Source: an uncultured Campylobacter sp. (GTDB taxonomy: Bacteria; Campylobacterota; Campylobacteria; Campylobacterales; Campylobacteraceae). Taken from it: a DNA stretch of 64,000 bases. The stretch lies in assembly GCF_938030145.1 (NCBI RefSeq), contig NZ_CALHGM010000032.1, positions 47,966 through 111,965 of the forward strand, written 5' to 3'. Shown piece after piece: positions 33,134 through 41,689 of this stretch (positions within the stretch are counted from its first letter, which is position 1; each line of letters begins with the position of its first letter). A program made the position numbers and the translations under genes. Below the pieces are notes generated by a model. That model was not told the origin of the DNA. It worked only from the letters and a program-made list of their open reading frames with translations, and did no database searches.

Positions 33134-33678
33134 AAAGCTTAAGCAGCGAGCAAAAGAGCTATTTATTTCGCTCGATCCGCACCGTGCGCGACTTCCCAAA
33201 GCCCGGTATTTTGTTTTACGATATCACGACGCTCGTAGGCGATCGCGAGGCGTTTAATTTCCTGCTTGATCATCTAGCCGAGCGCTACGCTGATTACGGA
33301 CTTGATTACATAGTAGGCATAGAAAGTCGCGGATTTATTTTTGCAGCGGCGCTTGCGGCGAGGTTGAGGGTCGCTTTTGTGCCGATTAGGAAGCCAAAGA
33401 AGCTTCCTTATATCACGATTTCACAAAAATACAGCCTTGAATACGGCTTCGATCAGGTTGAGATGCACGTGGATGCATTCTCCGGCGTACAGGATGCCAA
33501 GGTGCTGCTAATCGATGATCTAATAGCCACCGGAGGCACCGCACGGGCGGCATTAGATCTCATCGCGCAGACGCAGGCCAAGTGCGTCGAGGCGTGCTTT
33601 TTATTAAATTTGCGCGAGTTAAACGATCTAGGCGAGTTTTCGCGTCGCACAAACGTTTATTGCGTTTTAGAGGCGTGA
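33130..33678 (+). CDS. apt: Adenine phosphoribosyltransferase (Apt)
   Basis: Apt salvages adenine to AMP with PRPP in the cytosol. The 182 residues are full length. FPKPGILFYDITTLVGD and YIVGIESRGFIFAAALAARL are family signatures, and the PRPP-binding loop is VLLIDDLIATGGTARAAL. It overlaps the preceding gene by four bases. The next gene (dedA-type) starts two bases after its stop. Confidence 0.96.
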   Translation: MKSLSSEQKSYLFRSIRTVRDFPKPGILFYDITTLVGDREAFNFLLDHLAERYADYGLDYIVGIESRGFIFAAALAARLRVAFVPIRKPKKLPYITISQKYSLEYGFDQVEMHVDAFSGVQDAKVLLIDDLIATGGTARAALDLIAQTQAKCVEACFLLNLRELNDLGEFSRRTNVYCVLEA

Positions 33679-33680
33679 TT

Positions 33681-34298
33681 TTGGAAGAGCTACTTAAAAA
33701 TTTACTGCAAGAATACCACCAATACGCCTATATCGTGCTTTTCGTTTGGTGCATTTTAGAAGGCGAAATCGCGCTGATTTTAGGCGGCATAATGGCGCAC
33801 GAGGGTCATATAAATTTGCCGCTAGGTATCTTTGTCGCGGGCCTTGGGGCATTTTGCGGCGATCAGTTTTATTTTTATATCGGTCGCTACAACAAAAAAT
33901 ATATCAGTAAAAAGCTCGCGGCGCAGCGCCGAAAATTTGCGATCGCGCACCTGCTTTTGCAACGCTACGGCTGGCCGATAATTTTAATGCAGCGCTATAT
34001 GTATGGCTTCCGCGTCATCATCCCAATGAGTATCGGCATCACTCGCTACAGCGCAAAGAAATTTGCGATCATCAATCTTTTTAGTGCTTGGTGCTGGTCG
34101 GGCGTAACGATGGTTTTGGCGTGGTATTTTGGCGAGGAGATCTGGAGCGGGCTGCGGCTAATCGAGCAACACTGGTATTTTGCGATACCTATCATAGGCG
34201 GAATTTTATATCTATTTTTTAGGTTATTTAAACGTATGGAAAATCACTTTATGAACTCACGAAAGGAACGAGATGAAAGTAAAACTGCTAGATCGTAA
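33681..34298 (+). CDS. DedA-family inner-membrane protein
   Basis: This is a DedA (SNARE-associated/VTT) family membrane protein. The family includes undecaprenyl-phosphate and other lipid flippases needed for envelope maintenance. I chose TTG 33681 (EELLKNLLQEYHQYAYIVLF) because AGAGG lies eight bases before it and the upstream extension overlaps apt without family similarity. Key segments are LEGEIALILGGIMAHEG, GAFCGDQFYFYIGR and the amphipathic FAIAHLLLQRYGWPIILMQR followed by the conserved RYMYGFRVIIPMSIGIT. There are two further membrane helices. The order apt-dedA-pepA-ychF is conserved in C. jejuni. Confidence 0.9.
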   Translation: MEELLKNLLQEYHQYAYIVLFVWCILEGEIALILGGIMAHEGHINLPLGIFVAGLGAFCGDQFYFYIGRYNKKYISKKLAAQRRKFAIAHLLLQRYGWPIILMQRYMYGFRVIIPMSIGITRYSAKKFAIINLFSAWCWSGVTMVLAWYFGEEIWSGLRLIEQHWYFAIPIIGGILYLFFRLFKRMENHFMNSRKERDESKTARS

Positions 34299-35733
34299 AA
34301 TTAACGAGATAGAGGCGGATTTTGAAGTTATTTTAGTCGTGGATAAAAATTTAAATCACGAATTTATTAAAGACGCGGATAAGTTTGCACTTTTTAATTA
34401 TAAAGGCGAGGGCAATCTGCTGTTAGCTGAGAGCGGGCGGCTGTACATTGGCGTCAAAGCGCTAGAATATGACCGCGTCCGCACAGCACTTGCGAGCGCA
34501 TACAACACGCTTAAGGGCTACGCGATCAAAAATTTTAAAATCGCCTTTTATAAATGCGGCTGCGACCGCAGAAGCACGATGGCGATGGTCGAGGGCGTGC
34601 TTTTGGGCGGTTATGAGTTTAATAAATACAAAAGCGATAAAAAAAACTCCAGCTTGAATGAAATTTTAATCTCTACGCAAGAGTACGGCGGCAGTAGCCC
34701 CGACGTGCAAAAGATGAACTACGGCGTACAGCAGGGCATCGTGATGGCAAACGCCGCAAATTTTGCGCGCGACGGCGTCAATGAGATCCCTGAAATTTAC
34801 ACGCCCGAAAAGATGGCGAGTGAGGCTGAAATTTTAGCCTCGAACTACGACGATGTGAGCGTTAAAATTTACGACGAAGACTTTTTGCGCGAGCAGAATA
34901 TGAATGCGTTTTTAGCGGTCAATCGCTCCAGCGCTCATCCGCCGCGCCTCATCCATCTGATCTATAAACCGCAGCGCTGCCTAAAGCGCGTCGTTTTCGT
35001 CGGCAAAGGGCTTACTTACGACAGCGGCGGGCTAAGCCTCAAGCCTGCTGATTATATGCTTACGATGAAAAGCGATAAAAGCGGCGCGCTTGCTGCGATG
35101 GGCATCATCAAGGGCGCCGCCGAGCTAGAGCTGCCGTTTGAGATACACGCGGTTATCGGCGCTACCGAGAATATGATCGGCGGCGATTCCTATAAGCCCG
35201 ACGACGTGCTACTTAGCCGCAGCGGCGTAAGTATCGAGGTGCGAAACACCGACGCGGAGGGCAGGCTCGTGCTTGCCGACTGCCTAAGCTACGCGCAGGA
35301 TCTTGCTCCCGATCTACTGATAGATATGGCGACGCTTACCGGCGCTTGCGTCGTGGGGCTCGGCGAATACACGAGCGGCATCATGGGAAACAGCGAGGAG
35401 CTAAAGCGTAAATTTAAAGATCTTAGCGGATCAAGCGGCGAGCTATTTAGCATTTTGGAATTTAACGATTATCTACGCGAGCTAATCAAAAGCAGTATCG
35501 CAGACGTTTCCAACTGCGCTTCCAGCAGGTACGGCGGTGCGATAACCGCGGGGCTGTTTTTGGATAAATTTATAAAAGAGGAGTATAAAGACAAGTGGTT
35601 ACATCTTGATATTGCGGGCCCTGCGTATCTGGAAAAGGCGTGGGGCTATTACGCCGCGGGCGCGACTGGCGCGGGCGTGAGAGCAAACTTATATTTCTTG
35701 CAGGCTCTAGCCAAAGAGCTAAAGGACGTGTAG
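34273..35733 (+). CDS. pepA: Leucyl aminopeptidase (PepA, family M17)
   Basis: This is a cytosolic hexameric di-metal aminopeptidase that removes N-terminal residues. The N-terminal macro-like domain covers about 1-165. The catalytic domain contains FVGKGLTYDSGGLSLKPA and the metal-binding stretch NTDAEGRLVLADCLSYA, with MKSDKSGALAAMGI in between. The C-terminus HLDIAGPAYLEKAWGYYAAG is typical. The length of 486 residues is standard. The start overlaps the end of the dedA-type gene by 26 bases, with AAAGGAAC before the ATG. ychF begins directly at the stop codon. Confidence 0.96.
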   Translation: MKVKLLDRKINEIEADFEVILVVDKNLNHEFIKDADKFALFNYKGEGNLLLAESGRLYIGVKALEYDRVRTALASAYNTLKGYAIKNFKIAFYKCGCDRRSTMAMVEGVLLGGYEFNKYKSDKKNSSLNEILISTQEYGGSSPDVQKMNYGVQQGIVMANAANFARDGVNEIPEIYTPEKMASEAEILASNYDDVSVKIYDEDFLREQNMNAFLAVNRSSAHPPRLIHLIYKPQRCLKRVVFVGKGLTYDSGGLSLKPADYMLTMKSDKSGALAAMGIIKGAAELELPFEIHAVIGATENMIGGDSYKPDDVLLSRSGVSIEVRNTDAEGRLVLADCLSYAQDLAPDLLIDMATLTGACVVGLGEYTSGIMGNSEELKRKFKDLSGSSGELFSILEFNDYLRELIKSSIADVSNCASSRYGGAITAGLFLDKFIKEEYKDKWLHLDIAGPAYLEKAWGYYAAGATGAGVRANLYFLQALAKELKDV

Positions 35734-36837
35734 ATGGGGCTGTCAGTAGGGATCGTAGGGCTTCCGAATGTCGGTAAATCCACCACATTTAACGCTCTTA
35801 GCGGTGCGCAAAACGCACAGGCGCAGAACTATCCATTTTGCACGATCGAGCCCAATAAAGCGGTCGTGCCCGTGCCCGATGCGCGGTTAGCAAAGCTGGC
35901 GGACATCGTTAAGCCCGGTCGCATCGTGCATTCGACCATTGAGTTTGTAGATATCGCGGGCCTCGTGCGCGGAGCTAGCAAGGGCGAGGGGCTGGGGAAT
36001 AAATTTCTTTCAAATATCCGCGAGTGCGAGATCATCCTTCATATCGTGCGCTGCTTCGAAAGCGGCGACATAACTCACGTTGAAGGCTGCGTCGATCCTA
36101 TCCGCGACATCGAGATCATCGAAACCGAGCTTATTTTAGCGGACATAGAGCAGCTTAGCCGCAAGATCGAGCGCCTCGGTAAGGAAGCCAAAGCAAATCA
36201 AAAGGGCGCTAAAGAGGCGCTAGCCGTAGCAAACGAGCTTTTGGCGCATCTAAACGACGGCAAGCCCGCTTCAAATTTCGCGCTCAAAGAGGATGAAAGC
36301 TACATCGCTTTAAATCGCGAGCTGCGCCTGCTTAGCGCCAAAGATGTAATCTACGGCGCAAATGTGGACGAAGACGGTATCGCGCAGGATAACGAATATG
36401 TCGCGCGCGTAAAGAAATACGCAAATGCCCGCGGCGCCGAAGTAATCAAGCTCTGCGCCAAGATCGAAGAGGAGCTCATAGGGCTAAGCGACGAGGAGAC
36501 GCACGAGATGCTGCAAAGCCTGGGCGCGCAGCAAAGCGGGCTGGAGCTCATCATCAAGCGCTCCTTTGCGAAGCTCAGCCTCATCAGCTACTTTACCGCC
36601 GGCGAGATGGAGGTGCGCGCGTGGACGATCACGAAAGGCTGGAAGGCTCCGAAGGCCGCGAGCGTGATCCACAACGACTTTGAGCGCGGCTTCATCCGCG
36701 CCGAGGTGATCGGATTTGATGATTTTATCGCGTGCGGCGGCGAGAGTAGGGCGAAAGAAGCAGGCAAAATGCGCCTTGAGGGCAAGGACTACGTCGTGCA
36801 AGACGGCGACGTGATGCATTTTAGATTTAATGTTTAA
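35734..36837 (+). CDS. ychF: Ribosome-associated ATPase YchF (Obg-like)
   Basis: YchF is a translation-associated P-loop ATPase of the Obg family. It has 367 residues, with the N-terminal G domain carrying GLPNVGKST (9-17) and DIAGLVRGASKGEGLGNKFL. A coiled-coil insertion lies at about 125-195, and the C-terminal TGS domain includes AWTITKGWKAPKAASVIHND and ends GDVMHFRFNV. The G4 motif NxxE rather than NKxD fits ATP preference. It is fused tightly to pepA with no intergenic base. Confidence 0.97.
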   Translation: MGLSVGIVGLPNVGKSTTFNALSGAQNAQAQNYPFCTIEPNKAVVPVPDARLAKLADIVKPGRIVHSTIEFVDIAGLVRGASKGEGLGNKFLSNIRECEIILHIVRCFESGDITHVEGCVDPIRDIEIIETELILADIEQLSRKIERLGKEAKANQKGAKEALAVANELLAHLNDGKPASNFALKEDESYIALNRELRLLSAKDVIYGANVDEDGIAQDNEYVARVKKYANARGAEVIKLCAKIEEELIGLSDEETHEMLQSLGAQQSGLELIIKRSFAKLSLISYFTAGEMEVRAWTITKGWKAPKAASVIHNDFERGFIRAEVIGFDDFIACGGESRAKEAGKMRLEGKDYVVQDGDVMHFRFNV

Positions 36838-37568
36838 ATTCTTTTTTAGGTGCGTTGAAATTCGGTCTGCGCTAGCTTTAAAATTTTGTAAAATTTCGGC
36901 TCAAATGCGAGTTTAATAAAATTTTGATTTTGCGCGTAGTGGCTTTTGGCTGAAATTTGTATCGCTAGAACAAAACGAAACTTGTGCGCCAAAGCTTCGT
37001 TAAATTTCACGGCGAAATTTAGTCGGCTTGACTTGCGTTGAAATTTTACGCAAGCGAAGTCGCCTCGCGCAGGATTTGCGCTTAAAACTGCCCGGTAAAA
37101 TACGTCTAAGAAATACTTCCAAAATCGCGCCAAAATTTATACGCGGCGAAAACTGCGCGTAAATTTAAAGGGAAAATTTTAACTAAAAATCGCAATAGCT
37201 CGTATCTGCGCGCGATAGAATTTGAGTTCCATATTTAAATTTGCGGCTTACAAATTTGATATCCGGTGATTTTTAAATTTTACGATCTTAAATTTAAACA
37301 TGTTTGTTTAGTATGCGGTGCGAACCGCGCTCGTAAAGCTAACCGTATTAAATTTGCCGCCGATAGGCGCGGCGGAATTTAGCGAAAATTTCAAAATCAA
37401 GCTTGCGATTAGTCCATCTTGCCGCACGAAATTAGGAGTCGCGGAATTTTGTCGCGTAGAATTCCGCCGTGCCACAGAGCCTTGCGGGAAAGATGAGCGA
37501 GTTTTTCTAGCGCCAGGCAAACAGCGCCTAGCAAGCGGCGCGAAATTTAAACTTAATTTTGGAGGATT
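36838..37568. repeat. RAATTY-rich intergenic region after ychF
   Basis: This is about 730 bases with many RAATTY words, especially 36870-37070 and 37190-37560. Open frames on both strands (37308-37616 minus, 37318-37605 plus) mirror each other and show no family signal. I take the region as non-coding. GGAGG at 37559-37563 is the ribosome binding site of the next gene. Confidence 0.6.
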
Positions 37569-38282
37569 ATGCGAAATAAGCAGCCCTGTATCGAAGGCAG
37601 GATAGAAAACTTGCACGTCCGCGTCCTTAGGCAGGAGATCGAGACGCTCGTGCTTTTTGAGATAGGCGGCGTTCGCTTTCGTATGCGTTGCAGGTCGTTC
37701 TCGTTTGAGCAGGGCGATTTAGTGCGCGTAAAATACTGCAACCAAGGATATCTAGGCAGCCTCGTCGCCTTGGAGGTCGAGCGCCGCAGAACGCCTTTGG
37801 AATATGCCCGCGATTTTGCGTTGAGCGCGCTGGATGCCGCAAAACGCACGCTATCTTTAGCTTGGGACATTTTGATTACATTCGGTCTGATCTTTTTCGC
37901 CACGACGGTATTTTACGCGATCTATTTTGCGTTCGCAAAAGATGCATTCCCAAACATGGGCGATTTTTTCTATACTTGTGCGGGGCTTGCGCTTGTTGCG
38001 ATGATAATTCTGGCATACGTTTACACGATCGTCCGCGCTATTGAAAAGCGCGCACCTCGCTTGACACGGATATTTTTGACGTGCACCTACTTTGCTATAT
38101 TCCTTATGCTTTTTACTGCCGTTTTTATCATCGCGCTTGCGGTATTGCTTTATATTTGCGATATTTTGGGCTTTGGGGATTATTTCTTTTCTTGTTTAGT
38201 GCTCGCATTCGTGTGTTCGTATCTGGTTTGCTCTACCTACATGCAAAAACTCTCATCGTGGCGCAAGCGTCATAAAAAGTAG
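37569..38282 (+). CDS. Unknown four-helix membrane protein
   Basis: This 237-residue protein has an N-terminal cytosolic beta-rich domain (about 1-85: IEGRIENLHVRVLRQEIETL and QGDLVRVKYCNQGYLGSLVA, OB-like in look). Four membrane helices follow: about 97-118, 130-152, 170-195 and 200-222. The tail is basic (SSWRKRHKK). The ribosome binding site is excellent (GGAGG). I do not recognise the family; the layout resembles small soluble-domain-plus-membrane proteins that occur near type VI or toxin genes, but nothing nearby supports that. It is monocistronic, with RAATTY-rich DNA on both sides. Confidence 0.7.
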   Translation: MRNKQPCIEGRIENLHVRVLRQEIETLVLFEIGGVRFRMRCRSFSFEQGDLVRVKYCNQGYLGSLVALEVERRRTPLEYARDFALSALDAAKRTLSLAWDILITFGLIFFATTVFYAIYFAFAKDAFPNMGDFFYTCAGLALVAMIILAYVYTIVRAIEKRAPRLTRIFLTCTYFAIFLMLFTAVFIIALAVLLYICDILGFGDYFFSCLVLAFVCSYLVCSTYMQKLSSWRKRHKK

Positions 38283-38553
38283 TACCTCTGCCGCATAAAT
38301 ACACAGCGCGGAATTTCATAATTACGTCGCCTCAAATTTTACATATTAGAATTTCGCGCTGTGCTATAAATTTTATGCGCCGCGAAATTTTAAAATTCCG
38401 TTTCACGCGAATACGGCAAGAGGCGAAATTCCGCCACGCGAATAAAGCATACCGCCACGTTGTGAGCATCGATAATCTACTCGTTTATTCCGCCAAATTA
38501 ATCCATGCCGCCGTAAATTTTACGTTTTAAATTTCACGCCGAATCTTTCGCGG

Positions 38554-39144
38554 CTAAAAAATACCTCGCAGAGCCGCTGTGCCCTCTACATGTCTGTACG
38601 GCAAGAAATAATGCACGAAATTTATGCAAGCTCCTCCAGACACGCATATTTCGGCGCTCAGTCTGTGTTTGACATGCGCAGAATCGAGATCAGGTATCTC
38701 TAATTCGCCGCTTTTGTAACCGCTATAGCCCATTTCTAGCGGCACCTCTAGCTCATCCTTTTCAAACACGATGCGCCCGCTTTGCACCTGCTCGAGTTTG
38801 ATATTTTTCAGCACGATTCCAGGCGCGCTCACGTGGTCAAATTTTATACTTAGTTCATATGGGGCGCCGGTGGAATTATCGTCCGAGAAGTCGGGCTTCG
38901 GCTCGCGATCATCGCGCCATAATCGTCCGCCGATAGCGGTAGCTCTTAAGCTAGCGCTGATGCTAAAATCCTCCAGATCCAGCGAAGCGCTGCTAAAATC
39001 TAGGATGAGCGTCCATGATACGACGGTGCGGCCGAAAAATTTATCGGCAATCATATATGTGCCGAAAAGCGAGCTTATGACCACCCAAAACAGAAATATA
39101 AATTTAAAAACCTTACGTAAAACGAACTTTAACGTCCTCATCAT
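38554..39144 (-). CDS. Unknown membrane-anchored protein
   Basis: The protein has 196 residues. A basic N-terminus and one membrane helix (FIFLFWVVISSLFGTYMIA, about 15-33) are followed by an extracytoplasmic beta-rich domain (VVSWTLILDFSSASLDLEDF, IKFDHVSAPGIVLKNIKLE). Two Cys near the end (CVSGGACINF) may form a disulfide. AAAGGA lies just before the ATG. It ends 408 bases before... the upstream tmk gene is convergent in neither direction; the gene stands alone between two RAATTY arrays. The family is unknown. Confidence 0.65.
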   Translation of the reverse strand: MMRTLKFVLRKVFKFIFLFWVVISSLFGTYMIADKFFGRTVVSWTLILDFSSASLDLEDFSISASLRATAIGGRLWRDDREPKPDFSDDNSTGAPYELSIKFDHVSAPGIVLKNIKLEQVQSGRIVFEKDELEVPLEMGYSGYKSGELEIPDLDSAHVKHRLSAEICVSGGACINFVHYFLPYRHVEGTAALRGIF

Positions 39145-39482
39145 TATCCTTTCAATTTAAAGCTTAAGCGGAATTTCGCCTGCAAATCCGCGGATTAAAA
39201 TTCCGTGCAGAATTTCGCTTATGAAATTTCGCGCCTTTTCGGACTACGGCGGAATTTTAAGATAGAATTACGTGCCGAAATTTTGCTGCAAAATTATAAA
39301 ACGAATTCCGTCCATGAAATTTTGCCTAGAACCACGCCTATAAAATTCTATGACGAAATTTGAAGATGAAATTTTATGGGCGGAATTCCATAGTTAAAAT
39401 TTCGCGATGAAATTCCATAGCTAAAATTTCACGGCAGAGCCCAGAAATCAACTCCAGCGGCAGAATTCCACGCCTTAAAATT
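39145..39482. repeat. Very regular RAATTY array between tmk and the unknown membrane protein gene
   Basis: This is about 340 bases with roughly 17 RAATTY words, about one per 20 bases, the densest count I made. It includes a 27-bp tandem step: AATTCCATAGTTAAAATTTC at 39384 and AATTCCATAGCTAAAATTTC at 39411. No gene is visible. Confidence 0.7.
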
Positions 39483-40109
39483 TTAAGAAAGTATGAAATT
39501 TTTTATCTGATCGCAGATCGCTTCTTCGGACTGCGCGGCATCGATTTTCAGGGTCTCAACGCCGCACGCCTTGCATGCCTGCGCCATAAGATCTTGCACA
39601 CGCATTAGGTATCTCAGCCCGCGAGCCTCGATTATATCGCTGCTAGCGCGCGTTTTAAGCCGCCGCCCGATGAGCTGTTCGTCTGCCGAAAACAGCACGA
39701 TTTTATCTGCGAATTTGCCCCCGAGCGCAAATTTATTAAGCGCGATAAGCTCGCTAAGATCCGCGTTTTCGTCGTTTGCCAGCGCATAGGCAAGCCCCGA
39801 GATGAAGCCGCGATCGCTTAGCACGAGCCTGTCCGCGCCGCTCTTTATCACGCGCTCGTAGTGCTCGGCGCGGTCTGCGAGGAACAAAAGCAGCTCGGCG
39901 CGTTTTGAAATTTCGCCGCAGGCCTCGCGCAGATTTACGCTGCCGCGCGACCACTTAAAATCCTCGCCCAAAACGAGGCTTCGCACCGCCTCGCCGAGCT
40001 TCGTGCCGCCCGGCTCCTTGGTCACGATCGCCTGCGGGAAAGTCGCCGCCAGTCGCGCTATCTGCGTGCTTTTGCCCACGCCGTCGATACCTTCGAATAT
40101 TACATACAT
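39483..40109 (-). CDS. tmk: Thymidylate kinase (Tmk)
   Basis: Tmk phosphorylates dTMP to dTDP. The P-loop is FEGIDGVGKST (about 5-15). The DR(Y/F/H) motif region is VLSDRGFISGLAYA, and TKEPGGTKLGEAVR with LLFLADRAEHYERVI are clear. The 208 residues fit. In C. jejuni tmk is directly followed by coaD and ubiX. Here the same order persists but 2.7 kb with two paralogous genes lie between tmk and coaD. Confidence 0.96.
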   Translation of the reverse strand: MYVIFEGIDGVGKSTQIARLAATFPQAIVTKEPGGTKLGEAVRSLVLGEDFKWSRGSVNLREACGEISKRAELLLFLADRAEHYERVIKSGADRLVLSDRGFISGLAYALANDENADLSELIALNKFALGGKFADKIVLFSADEQLIGRRLKTRASSDIIEARGLRYLMRVQDLMAQACKACGVETLKIDAAQSEEAICDQIKNFILS

Positions 40110-40544
40110 TTTTCGCCTTTAAATTTGAGCGCTATTTTACAAATTTATAGCTAAATAGCGGCTTTTTTAAATAGCGGGGCATAAAATTTTGCCTCAAAAT
40201 CGGGCTTTTGCGCGAGCTTGTGCGAGTTGCTTTTGATCTTTTGGCGTAAAATTTATCGGGCGCTTTTTTTGCTCGGCTCCTGCTCTTTGCGGCACGGCTC
40301 GCGGTTAAATTTAGCGCTTGGACGGATGCGTCGCATAAACAGCGAGCGAGCAAATTTTGCGCTTACGGACATGTACCGAGTAGGGTATAGCACCAGTCGA
40401 TAAAAGACGGCGCGCCGTGCGGACAGAATGGTACGTCGGGCGAGGAGGGCGGCGCTTTTGCGGAGCAGGGCGGCGTTATGCAGAGTGGGGCGCATTGGGG
40501 CGGGCGAGTGCTGCGCGCGGTAACAAAACCGCGACGATAAAATT
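40110..40544. other. Intergenic region between tmk and the paralogue pair
   Basis: This is about 435 bases with balanced composition and rich in GCG. Short open frames on both strands overlap each other and show no family pattern or ribosome binding site. It has fewer RAATTY words than other gaps. It may be a decayed part of the inserted block. Confidence 0.45.
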
Positions 40545-41648
40545 TTAAATTTTGCCCTTATACGCGCTTACAAGCTCTGGATTTATCGCTTTGAAATTTT
40601 TCCGCAGATCGCTAAGATCATAATCACTCGCCACGAGCGCAAAATCCTCGCTCAAGTCGAGCCCGAGCTCGCCGATATCCGCCTTAAGCTGCTTCGCGCA
40701 CTCTAAAATAAGCTTTTTGGCTTGCGAGGATCTGCCATTTAGCCGTGTTTCTTGATTGAAAAGATCAAAAAGATTTGCCGTCTCGTCGTCCTCGTCCAAC
40801 TCAGCCTGAAACTCATAATCGGCGACGTTCCAAACGATCCAGTTATCGTCATCGCCCTGCACAAGCCACTGTGCGCGCTGTTCTTGCGAGCCGAATCCGA
40901 TCTGAGGTGGCAGCGAGCCCGTGTCGTTGTAGGCTAAATTTATGCAGTAGAGCTTGCAACCGGGCGCATGCTTTTTGATCGTCTCTTTAATCGCGGGCAG
41001 TAGCCTTTGCGCAGCGAGCTCATAGAGCTTTTTGTAGCTCATTTTTTTATCCGGTTTTCTGTAGTGCACGTAGCCGTCCTCGACTATTAAGCTTAGCTCG
41101 CCTATCGCGTCAAATTCGTAGTTTATGACGCGGTCGAATTTGCCTCCGTATGGATCCGTGCCGCGCCACTGCTTTTGCGCGAGCTTGCCGCCTTCGTAAG
41201 CGAAATTTTCTATCCAGTAGCCTTCGCTCGCAAAAGCCGAGTAAATGGACTTTAGCGTGCCATCCGCATAGACAAATCTTTTTACGTTCACGCATTTTTT
41301 ATCGTAATAATCAAATCGGTAGCTTAAAATTTCATCCTGCCGCCAAAAATAAAACTCTTCGTAGAAATATTTTTCGCTCACATACTGCCTCTTAAAAACG
41401 GCGCGATCTTGCGCGTCAAAGCCGTATTCGTAGGCGTTTGCGATGTTTTTGGATGCTTCTTTTAAAACCCTACCTTTTGAGAAACGGTTGAACTCAAAAT
41501 AAAACGGCTCTAAATTAATATACTCGTCCGACGCCCAGCGCCTGCTTACGACCTGCGCTTCGGCCCTCTTTTTTAGGGCTTCGTAGTCATCTTTTGCGCT
41601 TTTAAAAAGCTCTCGCAATTTTTCTATCTCATCCATTTGCTTATTCAT
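40545..41648 (-). CDS. Unknown protein, paralogue B of a tandem pair
   Basis: The protein is soluble, has 367 residues, and is rich in Tyr, Phe, Lys and Asp. Its middle has short repeats of YD-like type (ANAYEYGFDAQDRAVF, YEGGKLAQKQW, NYEFDAIGELSLIVEDGYVHY), as in MORN/YD-repeat antidotes. The C-terminal third (SYKKLYELAAQRLLPAIKET, CKLYCINLA, IGFGSQEQRAQWL) resembles DUF4303-like immunity proteins, but this is uncertain. It lies 42 bases after a close paralogue on the same strand, with AGGAGAT before the ATG. The pair interrupts the conserved tmk-coaD order, consistent with an acquired accessory block. Confidence 0.75.
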   Translation of the reverse strand: MNKQMDEIEKLRELFKSAKDDYEALKKRAEAQVVSRRWASDEYINLEPFYFEFNRFSKGRVLKEASKNIANAYEYGFDAQDRAVFKRQYVSEKYFYEEFYFWRQDEILSYRFDYYDKKCVNVKRFVYADGTLKSIYSAFASEGYWIENFAYEGGKLAQKQWRGTDPYGGKFDRVINYEFDAIGELSLIVEDGYVHYRKPDKKMSYKKLYELAAQRLLPAIKETIKKHAPGCKLYCINLAYNDTGSLPPQIGFGSQEQRAQWLVQGDDDNWIVWNVADYEFQAELDEDDETANLFDLFNQETRLNGRSSQAKKLILECAKQLKADIGELGLDLSEDFALVASDYDLSDLRKNFKAINPELVSAYKGKI

Positions 41649-41689
41649 TTTTATCTCCTGTGCAGTTTCAAATTTTAAATTTTATCCTT

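Noticed and set aside
37308..37616. Open frames on both strands before the four-helix membrane protein
   Set aside because: Two mirrored frames over the same RAATTY-rich DNA; neither has a start signal.
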